Shown here one piece after another: positions 27,357 through 38,200 of a stretch of DNA of 64,000 nt. A program made the translations under genes and the position numbers. The stretch's first letter is position 1, and each line of letters starts with the position of its first letter. The notes below the pieces were generated by a model. The model did not search any database and was not told the DNA's origin. It was given only the letters and a program-made list of their open reading frames with translations. The stretch is from Vibrio diabolicus (GTDB taxonomy: Bacteria > Pseudomonadota > Gammaproteobacteria > Enterobacterales > Vibrionaceae): positions 744,001-808,000 of the forward strand of contig CCKK01000002.1 of assembly GCA_001048675.1 (NCBI GenBank), read 5' to 3'.

Positions 27357-28175
27357 TCAATGCACTGTCGTCTCAATGTTTAGGCTATCGGTCCAGTGAT
27401 GAATGGCGCAAGGCTTACCTAAGTAAAAGCCTTGGTAATAATCTAAATCAAGTTGATGCATCGCTTGCAGCTGCACGTCTTCTTCTACCCCTTCTATGAT
27501 CACTTTTGCTCCCATATGAGCCGCGAGCTCAACGGCGCTATGTATGGAAAAGGTTTCTCCGGCGCAGTAATCAAGTAGATAAGAGCGATCGATTTTTATG
27601 ATGTCAGGGCAGAGCTGCTGAACACGTGCGATATCAGAATGTTGAGCGCCAAAATCATCGATAGCAAAGATAAAGCCATTCGCTCTCATTAACTGCACGG
27701 CTTTGATCAGTAAATCAGTATCACCGCATGACTCTTCGACTACTTCAAACACCACGTCTGATGGGCTCATACCAAGTTCGGAAAGGCGCTTGTAAAGCAG
27801 GCCGTTGTCTTTAAAGCCCATGTCTTTGGTTAGGGTGAGTAGGGTTTGAGGCATGACATTGAGAAACAGTTTGATAGGCGTTCCTGCGAAACAGCGTGCA
27901 AAATTTCGAATGTGCATTGCTCTGGATAAAAACTCAACACACAATCGAAAGTAGGGTTCGAGGCCATTGTTGGCCAGAAATACATCAGGACGAATTAACG
28001 AACCATCAATGCCACGAATTCGCAGTAGAGCTTCCATTCCAATAATACGCTGGTGCTTATCAAAAATCGGCTGATAAACACTGTGAAAAGTGAATTGATT
28101 GAGAACTACGTAATATTCACCAAGATTATCTTGCTTAATGTATCGCTCGTAGTCCGATTGATTCTTTAACTCCAT
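27357..28175 (-). CDS. Stand-alone EAL-domain c-di-GMP phosphodiesterase
   Basis: 272 aa, almost only an EAL domain. Catalytic signatures are kept: MEALLRI (EAL), FLNVMPQ (Asn), VFEVVEE (Glu), FAIDDFGAQHSD (DDFG), PDIIKIDRS (Lys), IIEGVEE (Glu) and YYQGFYLGKP. It is therefore likely active in hydrolysing c-di-GMP, lowering biofilm and raising motility. No sensory or GGDEF domain and no membrane segment. It resembles the second EAL protein of this window (50165-50953) in size and N-terminal layout. Confidence 0.9.
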   Translation of the reverse strand: MELKNQSDYERYIKQDNLGEYYVVLNQFTFHSVYQPIFDKHQRIIGMEALLRIRGIDGSLIRPDVFLANNGLEPYFRLCVEFLSRAMHIRNFARCFAGTPIKLFLNVMPQTLLTLTKDMGFKDNGLLYKRLSELGMSPSDVVFEVVEESCGDTDLLIKAVQLMRANGFIFAIDDFGAQHSDIARVQQLCPDIIKIDRSYLLDYCAGETFSIHSAVELAAHMGAKVIIEGVEEDVQLQAMHQLDLDYYQGFYLGKPCAIHHWTDSLNIETTVH

Positions 28176-28267
28176 GAAAAACGCCGAAAATTTAGCATCT
28201 TTTCAATGTAACAGGATGCAATTCTGATTTGAAGATTCAAATGTGTCTAATTACATATACAGTTGAG

Positions 28268-29188
28268 TTAATTTGAAATGGATTCCGATTTTGCTTCAAT
28301 GTGGCGAAAAATAAGTGACAACCCAAAACAAATCAAAAAGTAAGCAATGCCGACAATGAGCCAAATTTCAAAGATATAGCCTGATGAATTTGCCATTTCG
28401 GTCCCAACAAACGTCATTTCTTGTATCGAGATCAGTGAAACGATGGAGGTGTCTTTCACTAGAGAGATGGTTTGACCTGCAAGTGCTGGGGTGATGACTT
28501 TGAGCACCTGTGGCGCGATAACGAATCGGTACTTCACCCATCGAGGCAAGCCCAATGAATCTGCCGCTTCCCACTGTCCTTGGTCGATACTTTGTAAACC
28601 TGCACGCACCACTTCTGCAACGTAGGCAGAAGAGAGTAGGCCGACGCATAACACGCCAGAGGCAAGATTTTCCCAAAGGTTATAAGGCCCAAAAAGAAAG
28701 CTCTGTAGCGCATTTGGTTCGCTGTTATAGTTTCGTAGAATATCTTCCAAACCGAGTAATGGGATCAATTGGTTGGAAATGAAAAAGTAGAAGATGAAAA
28801 CAAACACCAGCGGCGGAATGTTTCTCACCAATTGGATAAACGCATTAGCAGGTGTGCGCAACCAAACGGAGCGAGAGAAGCGTGCTAAGCCTAGCAACGT
28901 GCCAAGCACTAACGCGAAGCTGATGCCCCAAATACTGAGCCTTAACGTCGAAATCAAACCTTGGAAGAAGTAGGGCAAACCACCGTCAGATCTTGGTGTA
29001 AAAAGTAGTTCAAACGCCTCTTTCCACTGCCACAAATAATGCACACCAACGCTGGAACGATGGTACAGCCAAACACCACAAATACCACAGATAATAAGCA
29101 GTACCCAATCGAGCGTGTTGAACCGAACTAGAAAGGAACCTGTGTTGGCCTTGGTGGGTGCTGTGCGAGTGGTGGTTTGTTCGCCCAA
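28268..29188 (-). CDS. Polar amino acid ABC transporter, permease 2
   Basis: 306 aa, membrane permease of the HisM/GlnP family: first helix after WVLLIICGICGVW, then LISTLRLSIWGISFALVLGTLLGLARF, IPPLVFVFIFYFF and the ATPase-contact EAA loop (GQWEAADSLGLPRWVKYR). TTG start, with GGAG 8 bases upstream. Last gene of the four-gene unit, 81 bases after the binding protein. Works with the other permease as a heterodimer. Confidence 0.9.
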   Translation of the reverse strand: MGEQTTTRTAPTKANTGSFLVRFNTLDWVLLIICGICGVWLYHRSSVGVHYLWQWKEAFELLFTPRSDGGLPYFFQGLISTLRLSIWGISFALVLGTLLGLARFSRSVWLRTPANAFIQLVRNIPPLVFVFIFYFFISNQLIPLLGLEDILRNYNSEPNALQSFLFGPYNLWENLASGVLCVGLLSSAYVAEVVRAGLQSIDQGQWEAADSLGLPRWVKYRFVIAPQVLKVITPALAGQTISLVKDTSIVSLISIQEMTFVGTEMANSSGYIFEIWLIVGIAYFLICFGLSLIFRHIEAKSESISN

Positions 29189-29269
29189 AAATTTAACTCC
29201 GATAGATGATGGAAAAGTAAAATAGATGATTCAAAAGTATAGGCTCGCGAAGACCACGAGCCATTTAGA

Positions 29270-30088
29270 TTACTGGCCTTGCGCGACTTGGTCTTGCCAA
29301 TCTAATGTCGAGAACCAGTATTCATAACGCTGTTTTAACCATCCATCTTGGGTTCTTTCTTCAATCCATTTATTGAAAAAGGCTTTTTTATCTTCCTCCC
29401 CTAAGCGAACCGCAAAGGCTTCGTTACCTTTTGATAATCGCTCAGAGAATGGAAGGAATAGTTTGTCGCTGTGTTTCACTGTCTCATGTTCTGGTTTTGG
29501 GCTAGAAGCAATGACCGCGTGGGCGTTACCATTCAGCACCTCTTGGAAGGCTTGCGCGTCGTCATCAAATTGCAGAATCTTCGTTTTCGGGAAGGTTTCT
29601 CTGGCGACTTGAACGGTGAATGCGCCGCGACGAGCCGCAATTTTTACGCGTCGTGAGTCAAAATCGGAGAATTCGCTAAAACCTGAAGCAAGCTCTTTGT
29701 TCGCTGCCACTTGAACTCCAGAGTGCGAGTAGGGCTCAGTAAACAACACGCTTTTGGAACGCTCAGGCGTGACCGACATGCCACCGATAATCACGTCGAA
29801 CTTTTTCGCCAGTAGTGCGGGAATAATGCCATCCCATGCAGTCGGTACAAATTCCACTTTCAAACCTGAATCTTGTGCTAAGCGTTTGGCCACATCGATT
29901 TCAAAACCGATTAACTCACCTTGCTTGTTGCGCATTGCCCAAGGTACAAATGTTGACATACCAACGCGCAAAGTGCCTCGTTCTTTGATTTGATCTACAT
30001 TGGGAGTGGCAACGTCTTCTTTCGCGATTGTAGGCATAGCGATGGCTAGCCCTAATAATGCAGTAATGGTCGCTTTGAATAACTTCAT
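29270..30088 (-). CDS. Polar amino acid ABC transporter, periplasmic binding protein
   Basis: 272 aa with a signal peptide (MKLFKATITALLGLAIAMPTIA). SBP family 3: IKERGTLRVGMSTFVPWAMRNKQGELIGFEIDVAKRLA, then FDVIIGGMSVTPERSKSVLFTEPY and the usual hinge region. Delivers an amino acid to the transporter, but which one is not clear from sequence. Nine bases downstream of the first permease gene. Confidence 0.92.
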   Translation of the reverse strand: MKLFKATITALLGLAIAMPTIAKEDVATPNVDQIKERGTLRVGMSTFVPWAMRNKQGELIGFEIDVAKRLAQDSGLKVEFVPTAWDGIIPALLAKKFDVIIGGMSVTPERSKSVLFTEPYSHSGVQVAANKELASGFSEFSDFDSRRVKIAARRGAFTVQVARETFPKTKILQFDDDAQAFQEVLNGNAHAVIASSPKPEHETVKHSDKLFLPFSERLSKGNEAFAVRLGEEDKKAFFNKWIEERTQDGWLKQRYEYWFSTLDWQDQVAQGQ

Positions 30089-30097
30089 GTTATCTCC

Positions 30098-30895
30098 TTA
30101 TAATTTGCGCCAACTGGCTCCGAGTTTGTGTTCTAGCCATGCAGACAAGCCAGAAAGTGATAGAGTGAGAGCAAGATAAATTGCTGCCACGGTAAACCAA
30201 ATTTCAAACGGCATCGCCGTCTCAGAGACGATGTTGCGTGCCTGTGTTGTTAAATCAAAAATCGCCATCACGCTTACAATGGAAGAGTTTTTGATCAAAG
30301 AAACCACTTCATTGGTTAATGGCGGTAATGTGCGCTGTAAAACCTGAGGCAAAATCACGTCTTTGTAGGTGTAAAACGGCGACAGCCCGAGAGTTTGTGC
30401 TGCTTCGAATTGCCCTTTAGGAATACTGTTTAAACCTGCACGGAATATTTCTGCAGTGTAAGCACCTTGGAAAAGGGATAAAGCCAAAACGGCGGTGCTG
30501 AATCGGTCCAAACCAATCACGGGGCCAAACACGAAGTAGAGCAAATAGATTTGCACCAACAACGGCGTGTTACGTATTACCTCGACATAAGTGGTGCCAA
30601 TAACATTGCCGACTTTCGAATCGCTAAGCCTTAGTAACGCGGTGACCAACCCCAACACTAAGGTGAAGAATAGACTAATGGCCGAGATGTTAAGCGTGAC
30701 CAACAGCCCATCGATAAGTTCTGCCGGCCACCATTCGCCATCTTCATAAAAAGCGATGTAATCAGGCACGCGTTCCCATTGCCATTGATAGCCCATAGCA
30801 TCGGCACCAGAGTCTAACACCCACACAATCGCGATGAAGAGGAGCGTCATTTGTAGTAAAGCTTGAAGCACAGGTTTGATTACGCGAACTATCAT
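30098..30895 (-). CDS. Polar amino acid ABC transporter, permease 1
   Basis: 265 aa, HisM/GlnP family. N-terminal helix ALLQMTLLFIAIVWVLD, a periplasmic loop (YQWQWERVPDYIAFYEDGEW), then the TM core with YVEVIRNTPLLVQIYLLYFVFG and the EAA loop GQFEAAQTLGLSPFYTYK. Its ATG overlaps the TGA of the ATPase gene (TGATG), so the two are translationally coupled. Confidence 0.9.
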   Translation of the reverse strand: MIVRVIKPVLQALLQMTLLFIAIVWVLDSGADAMGYQWQWERVPDYIAFYEDGEWWPAELIDGLLVTLNISAISLFFTLVLGLVTALLRLSDSKVGNVIGTTYVEVIRNTPLLVQIYLLYFVFGPVIGLDRFSTAVLALSLFQGAYTAEIFRAGLNSIPKGQFEAAQTLGLSPFYTYKDVILPQVLQRTLPPLTNEVVSLIKNSSIVSVMAIFDLTTQARNIVSETAMPFEIWFTVAAIYLALTLSLSGLSAWLEHKLGASWRKL

Positions 30896-31629
30896 CAGTA
30901 ACTTAAAATTTGGTTCAAAAATGCTTGGGTTCGTGGATGCTGTGGCGTCTCAAATAAGGCGATCGGTGAGTTCATTTCCACTATTTGGCCTTCATCCATA
31001 AATACCACGCGGTTCGCTACTTTTTTGGCAAATCCCATTTCGTGCGTGACGCAAATCATCGTCATTCCGCTTTGTGCCAGCTCAACCATGACATCCAACA
31101 CTTCGTTGATCATTTCCGGGTCAAGCGCCGAAGTCGGTTCGTCAAAAAGGAGTAAGTCCGGTTCCATACATAAGGAACGGGCAATCGCGACGCGTTGCTG
31201 CTGACCGCCAGAAAGCTGGATGGGGTATTTGCTCGCTTGTTCTTCAATATTGACGCGCTTGAGGTAATGCCGTGCGCGTTTTTCAGCTTCTTGTTTTGAC
31301 AATTTGAGTGTGCGAATCGGCGCTAAGGTGAGGTTTTCCAGTACAGTCAAATGAGGAAAAAGGTGGAAGTGCTGGAACACCATGCCGATTTTACCGGGCT
31401 TGAGAGATTTTGCGTGAGAAGGCTGGTCGAACACATGAAGCTGGCCTTCTTGAATCGATTCAAGATGGTTGATGCAACGAATGAGCGTTGATTTTCCTGA
31501 ACCAGAGGGGCCACACACCACGACGATCTCGCCAGAATGCACGGAGAAGTTGATATCTTTTAGAGCGTGGTAATCGCCATACCACTTGTTTACGTTGCTA
31601 AATTCAACAACAGGAGTGTTCTCTTTCAA
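30895..31629 (-). CDS. Polar amino acid ABC transporter, ATPase
   Basis: 244 aa, GlnQ/HisP type. Walker [11 protein letters not shown]-loop [16 protein letters not shown], signature LSGGQQQR, Walker [16 protein letters not shown]-loop VTHEMGF. First gene of the unit. The start is a TTG at 31629 without a clear Shine-Dalgarno, so it could lie slightly further in. A palindrome (31709-31731) is 80 bases upstream. Confidence 0.93.
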   Translation of the reverse strand: MKENTPVVEFSNVNKWYGDYHALKDINFSVHSGEIVVVCGPSGSGKSTLIRCINHLESIQEGQLHVFDQPSHAKSLKPGKIGMVFQHFHLFPHLTVLENLTLAPIRTLKLSKQEAEKRARHYLKRVNIEEQASKYPIQLSGGQQQRVAIARSLCMEPDLLLFDEPTSALDPEMINEVLDVMVELAQSGMTMICVTHEMGFAKKVANRVVFMDEGQIVEMNSPIALFETPQHPRTQAFLNQILSY

Positions 31630-31708
31630 AGGGGCACGCTATAAAGGCAAAATATCCTTCTACAATAGCAAGTTGTGCGCATTATTTCATTAAGAACAAG
31701 CTTATATT

Positions 31709-31731
31709 CAGGTTCTAAGATTAAGAACCTG
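31709..31731. promoter_or_regulatory. Palindrome upstream of the amino acid ABC operon
   Basis: CAGGTTCT / AGAACCTG arms of 8 bp with a 7-base centre. Two copies of ATTAAGAAC-NN-GC lie nearby (31690-31702 and 31720-31732). It lacks a T run, so it is more likely an operator than a terminator. Confidence 0.4.
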
Positions 31732-31799
31732 CTCACTTTAGTGTTTGATAAAGTAATGTTTTAAGAATTAGGTACAAAAGCTATTACTAATAAGTCAGT

Positions 31800-32447
31800 T
31801 CAACTGAGATACGGATAACGAACAACGATGGCAACAACGGACATTACCATCAATGTTTGTGCGGAATAGTAGGTCACCATGACGACTTGTCGCGAAAATA
31901 CGGATCGTCCCCCGAAGCGTTCAAAAGCTAAGACGGTACCAGAAACGATGAAGATAAAGCTTCCGAGCACTGCAAATGAGGACGATTGAGTTTTTCCACT
32001 CAAATAATACTCGATAGCAGCCCAACACATGGTCATCAATACCAATATGTAGCTGGCAACCGGGAGCTTTTCTTGACCAAGGTCCGGTCGAAACAACCAA
32101 TAGAAACATACACCGAGTCCAAATAAAGCAATAGGGAGCCAAGGCGTAAAATGCCAAGCGGACATGATGGTAAAACCGTAGCTATAGGAAAGATGGGCAG
32201 AGCAGAAGAGCACTAATCCGGTAATAAACTTATCTCTAGGGAGCATTAATAGTAGATCACCAAGCAGCGAGAGCGATAAGCCAATCAAAATCCAATGCGT
32301 ATATGGCATATGATAGGCAGGAGACTGGATTAAAATTCCTAACATACAGAGCACTGGTAATGGTTTGGATACGTAGAAGACCCACTTAGGACCTTTACGG
32401 ATACTGATGATATGTATGAATGCTAATACGACAACAACTAGCCACAT
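31800..32447 (-). CDS. YhhN-family membrane protein (lysoplasmalogenase-like)
   Basis: 215 aa with about seven membrane helices. YhhN motifs: KPLPVLCMLGILIQ, LSLSLLGDLLLMLP, CSAHLSYSYGF, SYILVLMTMCWAAIEYYL, FIFIVSGTVLAFERF and VTYYSAQTLMV. Family members hydrolyse the vinyl-ether bond of lysoplasmalogen. In the fifth motif the residue after the Ser is Gly where I expect Asp, so activity may be altered. It may have its own promoter. Confidence 0.7.
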   Translation of the reverse strand: MWLVVVVLAFIHIISIRKGPKWVFYVSKPLPVLCMLGILIQSPAYHMPYTHWILIGLSLSLLGDLLLMLPRDKFITGLVLFCSAHLSYSYGFTIMSAWHFTPWLPIALFGLGVCFYWLFRPDLGQEKLPVASYILVLMTMCWAAIEYYLSGKTQSSSFAVLGSFIFIVSGTVLAFERFGGRSVFSRQVVMVTYYSAQTLMVMSVVAIVVRYPYLS

Positions 32448-32670
32448 AAAATGGATTCTCGAACAGAAAAGCTAATGTAGTGGATAACTACAACAAATAA
32501 AAGGTCCATTAAATGAGTAAGTTAGACCTTTGAATTCAATTTTATTTTTGTTTGTGTAAAGCTGGACAGTTGTCTCTTTACTGACCTACACGATCAATGA
32601 GTTTGTAGGGATTAATCGTTATTTTGAGGAGTTCCCGAATTTGAACGTGATGAAGCTTACAAAATAGCAA

Positions 32671-32712
32671 TAAAAAAACGGTATTGTGACCGTTAAGTCA
32701 CAATACCGTTAA
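32671..32712 (-). terminator. Terminator of the alcohol dehydrogenase gene
   Basis: AACGGTATTGTGAC / GTCACAATACCGTT stem of 14 bp, followed by T7 on the minus strand. Confidence 0.9.
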
Positions 32713-32744
32713 ACCCTAGAAAGGGCAGTGAACTGTTTTTGCTG

Positions 32745-33893
32745 TTAGGCAACAGCGAGTTCTAAAATTTCACGACTACGTTCAAGAGTAATCGCCTGGT
32801 TTTCACCGAGAACGGTCATTCCGTGTTTATTGAGTTGTTCGATGATGGCATCGATCGCTTGTTCACGACTTTCACCATAGTTTTCTAGCTTAGTTGCGAC
32901 ATCAAGTTGATGATAAAACGCTTCGATCGCTTCGATGGTACGTTCAGCAAGGTCGTCTCCAGCTTCAAGTCCAAATACGTTGCGACCCATTTGCTCTAGC
33001 TTAGGACGTTTAAATTGCATTTGGTTGCGAAGTAGCGATGGTTGGACGATTGCAAGAGAACGTGCATGATCGACGCCCCATAGAGCCGTTAATTCATGGC
33101 CGATCATATGTGTCGCCCAGTCTTGTGGAACGCCACTACCAATTAACCCGTTCAATGCTTGGTTAGCAGACCACATTAAGTTTGCGCGCCACATATCGTC
33201 GTCTCGCTCGGCAAACTGTTCTCCGAGTGTTTTTAAGGTTTTCAGCAGTGTTTCTGCATAGCCATCTTGAACCATTGCGCCAGTAGGAAGCGTCAAGTAT
33301 TGCTCACATACGTGCACCCATGCGTCAACAATGCCGTTGATCAACTGGCGTTCTGGCAATGTTTTCATTACATCCGGGTCTAACACCGCAAATTTAGGCT
33401 GTACTGCTGGAGACATGAACGGAAGTTTGTCTTGAGTTTCTTTTTTAGTGATAACTGCGCCCATGTTTGACTCTGAGCCTGTTGCTGGCAGTGTCAAAAT
33501 TGCAGCTAGAGGCGTCGCTTCAGTGACTTGGTGTTTACCAATCATGATATCCCAGCCATCACCATCATACTTAGATGCTGCTGCTACGTATTTAGAGCCA
33601 TCAATGACTGAACCACCACCTACAGCAAGAATAAAGTCAACACCATGTTCTTTTACCATTGCGACCGCTTTATCGAGCGTCTCTTTGGTTGGGTTGGGTT
33701 CAACACCAGAAAACTCTAGCCATTCATGTCCCTCTAGTGCTTCTGAGACTTGGTCGTACACGCCATTCTTTTTAATTGAGCCACCGCCGTATACCACTAA
33801 AACTTTTTGGTCGGATGGGATAGCTTCTTTGATTGCAGCGATTTGTTTTTGACCAAAGAAAATCTTGGTTGGGTTTACATAAGAAAAGTTCAT
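32745..33893 (-). CDS. yqhD: Iron-containing NADP alcohol/aldehyde dehydrogenase, YqhD-like
   Basis: 382 aa, Fe-ADH family. Dinucleotide motif VLVVYGGGSIKKNGVYDQV, AVGGGSVIDGSKYVAAA, metal-ligand region NGIVDAWVHVCEQY (Asp, His) and DWATHMIGHELTALWGVDHARSLAI (two His). Reduces short-chain and lipid-derived aldehydes with NADPH. AGAGGG precedes the ATG. It faces an AraC-type gene that looks like the YqhC activator, the same pairing as in enterobacteria. Confidence 0.85.
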   Translation of the reverse strand: MNFSYVNPTKIFFGQKQIAAIKEAIPSDQKVLVVYGGGSIKKNGVYDQVSEALEGHEWLEFSGVEPNPTKETLDKAVAMVKEHGVDFILAVGGGSVIDGSKYVAAASKYDGDGWDIMIGKHQVTEATPLAAILTLPATGSESNMGAVITKKETQDKLPFMSPAVQPKFAVLDPDVMKTLPERQLINGIVDAWVHVCEQYLTLPTGAMVQDGYAETLLKTLKTLGEQFAERDDDMWRANLMWSANQALNGLIGSGVPQDWATHMIGHELTALWGVDHARSLAIVQPSLLRNQMQFKRPKLEQMGRNVFGLEAGDDLAERTIEAIEAFYHQLDVATKLENYGESREQAIDAIIEQLNKHGMTVLGENQAITLERSREILELAVA

Positions 33894-34099
33894 TATTAGC
33901 CCTCTTGCTTCCAGTAAAGGAGATTGAATACGTGCATATTAGTCCTGATTAACGTTCGTTAATAGGTCGATTTCTGCAAATAATCTGCCTATTTCTACAA
34001 AATTGATGCTCTTGAGCTAGAAAGTTAAAGTCGAGAGGAAGTATAGTGCACGAAATGATAATAGAGACCAAACTCGTTGGTCATTGATGGAGCGCTCTA

Positions 34100-34981
34100 A
34101 TGCACACTCTCGCAGATATCATGCAGCAATATGTTGAAAAGCAGGGACTGCATGACTTAGAAGGTATGAAGAAAACCGCAATAGATGGCGTATGGTTTTA
34201 TCGCAGTAGCAAAGGAAATCATCGCCAGCCGTTTGTCTATCAGTCTGGCATTATTGTTTTAGGTCAAGGACATAAGAACATTCATATCGGTGATACACCT
34301 GTCCAATATGGGCCCGATGATTACCTTGTCGTAGGAGTTCCCATGCCCCTGGAGTGCGAAGCGTTTGCGACAAACAATGAGCCTTTACTTGGCATCTCGA
34401 TAGATATTTCGCCAACGCTTCTTCATAAGCTCGTTAAAAAACTTGAGGCTGAGAAATTCAGTAATAAGTGCCTGGACACTACCCGTTGCGGCCTTAAATC
34501 GGTACACATGAGCGAAGGTATGCTGGATGCATGCAAGCGACTAATGAACGCGTTATGTAATGAGCTGGATGTTGTCATGCTCGGTGATCTACTTCTTGAG
34601 GAAATTGTTTATCGCACTTTGGTAAGCAAAGAAGGGTATGTTTTATTTGACTTAGCACACCAAGAAGGCTCTTACGCGAGGGTCGCTAAAGCACTGAATC
34701 GTGTTCATCAAGCGTACCATGAACAGTTGAGCGTACAAACATTGGCAGAAGAAGCCAATATGAGTGTGTCTGCTTTCCATCAAGCTTTTCGCAATGTCAC
34801 GCTTGAATCTCCGTTGCAATACATTAAGAAAGTTCGACTTAATAAAGCGCGCGAGTTAATCCAGTTGGAGGGGCGACGTGTTAATGATGCCGCGAGACTG
34901 GTCGGGTACACGAGCCCATCACAGTTTAGTCGCGAGTACAAGCGACATTTTAATGAAACGCCAAGGTCAACAAAGGCTTAG
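34100..34981 (+). CDS. AraC-family regulator, YqhC-like
   Basis: 293 aa. N-terminal AraC_N-type sensor (GVWFYRSSKGNHRQPFVYQSGIIVLGQGHKNIHIGD, YGPDDYLVVGVPMPLECEA) and C-terminal double HTH (LSVQTLAEEANMSVSAFHQAFRNVTLESPLQYIKKVRLNKARELIQ; VNDAARLVGYTSPSQFSREYKRHF). GGAG lies 8-9 bases before the ATG. It diverges from the yqhD-like gene over 206 bases and is probably its aldehyde-responsive activator; inferred from arrangement and family. Confidence 0.85.
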   Translation: MHTLADIMQQYVEKQGLHDLEGMKKTAIDGVWFYRSSKGNHRQPFVYQSGIIVLGQGHKNIHIGDTPVQYGPDDYLVVGVPMPLECEAFATNNEPLLGISIDISPTLLHKLVKKLEAEKFSNKCLDTTRCGLKSVHMSEGMLDACKRLMNALCNELDVVMLGDLLLEEIVYRTLVSKEGYVLFDLAHQEGSYARVAKALNRVHQAYHEQLSVQTLAEEANMSVSAFHQAFRNVTLESPLQYIKKVRLNKARELIQLEGRRVNDAARLVGYTSPSQFSREYKRHFNETPRSTKA

Positions 34982-35258
34982 TGATCTTTATTTCAAAATA
35001 ACGACTTTTTTTGCCTTTTTTATTAATTTGCGAGTGACATATTTATTTGATTTATAAAATTAGTTACTGGTGCCAAATAATAGGTACGTTGTTGCAAGCA
35101 TTTAGTGGATTGTTGCGAGGCGGTGTGGAAAACTCGTAAATAGATAGTGTGAAATCACCAACTTGTACTTAAGTTATTTTACGTCGAAATAAAAGTATAA
35201 GTGCGCTTTGTTTAGCGCATTTAGTATTGTTTTAACAATAACTTAAGGAAGAGCGATT

Positions 35259-38200
35259 ATGCACCTTAAAAACGGCAACGCAGTGAAAAGCGTGTTCACA
35301 CTAAGCACTCTCACCGCTTCTTGTCTTATGGCCTTCAATAGCTACGCAGCGGTTGACTGTGCCCCTCTAGAAACTTGGCAATCATCAAAAGTTTATAACG
35401 GTGGTGACCAAGTTCAACATGAAGGTAATGCTTACAAAGCACGTTACTGGACGCAAAACAGTAACCCAGCGCAATCTGGTGAGTGGGGCGAGTGGGAAAC
35501 ACTTGGCGCATGTGATGGCACTGGACCGGTTGATCCACCTCAGAATGAAGTCCCGACTGTTACTCTGACATCGCCTTCTGCGTCGGCTTCTGTGACTGCG
35601 GGGGATGTTGTTAACCTAGCTGCAGATGCATCAGATACCGATGGAACCGTTAGCAAAGTAGAATTCTTTGTTGATGGCGTATTAGTTGGTCAGGCAACGT
35701 CTGCGCCTTATGCTGCGTCATGGACAGCGACTGAAGGCCAGCACGAATTCTCTACTAAGGCGTATGATGATGCAGGTGCAGTGAGCACAGCAAGTGCTGT
35801 GACGTTAACTGTGGCACCAGCACAACCTGGTAACGAAGCGCCGACAGTGGATGTTGCACTTTCTGCGACTTCTATTGACTTGGGTGGTTCCGTCACACTG
35901 ACTGCGAATGCCGCAGATGCGGATGGCACCGTTGCTAAAGTTGATTTCTATGTGGCGGGTGTCCTTGCTGGCACCGCAACAACTGCGCCATACACGCTTG
36001 ATGTAACGCCTTCACAAGCTGGTTCGCTAAGTGTTTATGCGAGAGCAACCGATGATGCCGGAGCAACAGCAGATTCTGCACTTGCGACGTTAACGGTAAA
36101 CGGTGGCGCGGTGACATCTAACTGTCGCCCTGATGGCTTGTATCAAACAACGGGTGTAGACGTTCCTTACTGTTCTATTTATGACGAAGAAGGTCGCGAG
36201 AAAATGGGCGCCGATCACCCACGTCGTGTGATTGGTTACTTTACTAGCTGGCGCGCAGGTGAGGACCCTCAATCTACTTACCTTGTTAAAGATATTCCTT
36301 GGGAGCAACTTACTCACATTAACTACGCGTTTGTGAGCATTGGTTCTGATGGTAAAGTAAACGTTGGTGACGTTAATGACCCTAACAACCCTGCTACGGG
36401 TAAAACTTGGCCTGGCGTTGAGGTAGATCCTGCTCTTGGCTTTAAAGGTCACTTTGGTGCGCTAGCGACTTACAAGCAAAAACATGATGTTAAAACGCTA
36501 ATCTCTATCGGTGGTTGGGCTGAAACGGGCGGTCACTTCGATACGAACGGCAATCGTGTAGCTGATGGTGGCTTCTACACCATGACGACGAATGCGGACG
36601 GTTCTATTAACCATGCAGGCATCGAGAAGTTCGCAACTTCAGCCGTTGAAATGATGCGTCAGTACAAGTTCGATGGTCTGGATATCGACTATGAATACCC
36701 GACATCAATGGCTGGTGCTGGTAACCCTTACGACAAAGACTTCATGGAACCACGTCGTCAGTATCTATGGGCGTCTTACCAAGAGCTGATGAAAGTATTG
36801 CGTGAGAAACTTGATGCGGCATCCGCGCAAGATGGCATTCATTATATGCTGACTATCGCAGCACCATCTTCAGGTTACCTACTGCGTGGTATGGAAACCT
36901 TCGATGTAACTAAGTACCTAGACTACGTAAACATCATGTCTTACGACTTGCATGGGGCTTGGAATGATCACGTTGGTCACAACGCAGCATTATTCGATAC
37001 AGGTAAAGACTCGGAGCTAGCCCAGTGGAACGTATACGGCACTGCTGCATACGGTGGTATCGGTTACTTGAACACAGACTGGGCTTACCACTATTTCCGT
37101 GGTTCTATGCCAGCAGGTCGTATCAACATCGGTGTTCCTTACTACACCCGTGGTTGGCAAGGTGTTACTGGTGGTGAAAATGGTCTGTGGGGCCGAGCAG
37201 CACTGCCAAACCAAGCTGAGTGTCAACCAGGTACCGGTGAGGGTGAGAAGAACAACTGTGGTCACGGTGCTATTGGTATCGACAACATGTGGCACGATAC
37301 CGACCCTAAAGGCAACGAAATGGGCGCTGGCTCTAACCCAATGTGGCATGCGAAGAACCTAGAAAATGGTATCTGGGGCTCTTACGCAGCCGCGTACGGT
37401 CTTGATCCAGTTAACGATCCTTCGGATAAGTTTGTTGGTACATATACACGTCATTACGATAGCGTTGCTGTAGCGCCTTGGTTGTGGAACGCAGAGAAGA
37501 GCGTGTTCCTATCTACGGAAGATAAAGCTTCTATCGAAGTGAAAGCTGATTACGTTATCGATAAAGAAATCGGCGGTATTATGTTCTGGGAACTGGCAGG
37601 CGACTACAACTGTTACGTACTGGATGCAAATGGTAATCGTACGGCAGTAGATGCAACTGAACAAGCTTGTGCAGCTGGTAATGGTGAGTACCACATGGGT
37701 AACACTATGACCAAAGCTATCTACGACAAGTTTAAGTCTGCAACACCTTACGGTAATAAAGTCGCGACGGGTCCAACACCAACAGAAGCGGTAGACATTA
37801 CAGTCAGCGTTGGCGGCTTTAAGGTTGGCGACCAAAACTACCCAATTAATCCGAAGATCACGTTTACAAACAACACTGGTCAAGCGATCCCTGGTGGTAC
37901 TGAATTCCAGTTTGATATCCCAGTATCAGCTCCTGATAATGCGAAAGATCAATCTGGTGGCGGTTTGAAAGTCATTGCTTCTGGACATACTCGTGCAAAC
38001 AACATCGGTGGCTTAGATGGCGTAATGCACCGCGTATCGTTCTCTCTACCTGCTTGGAAAGATTTACCAGCGGGCGGTACTTACGAGCTTGATATGGTTT
38101 ACTACCTACCAATCTCTGGTCCGGCTAACTACTCAGTGATTTCTGGTGGTAAAGAGTTTGCGTTCAAGTTTGAACAGCCAGAACTGCCAATTGGCGACCT

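Noticed and set aside
36090..37883. Open frames opposite the chitinase gene
   Set aside because: Low-complexity translations opposite a strong multidomain gene; no start signals.
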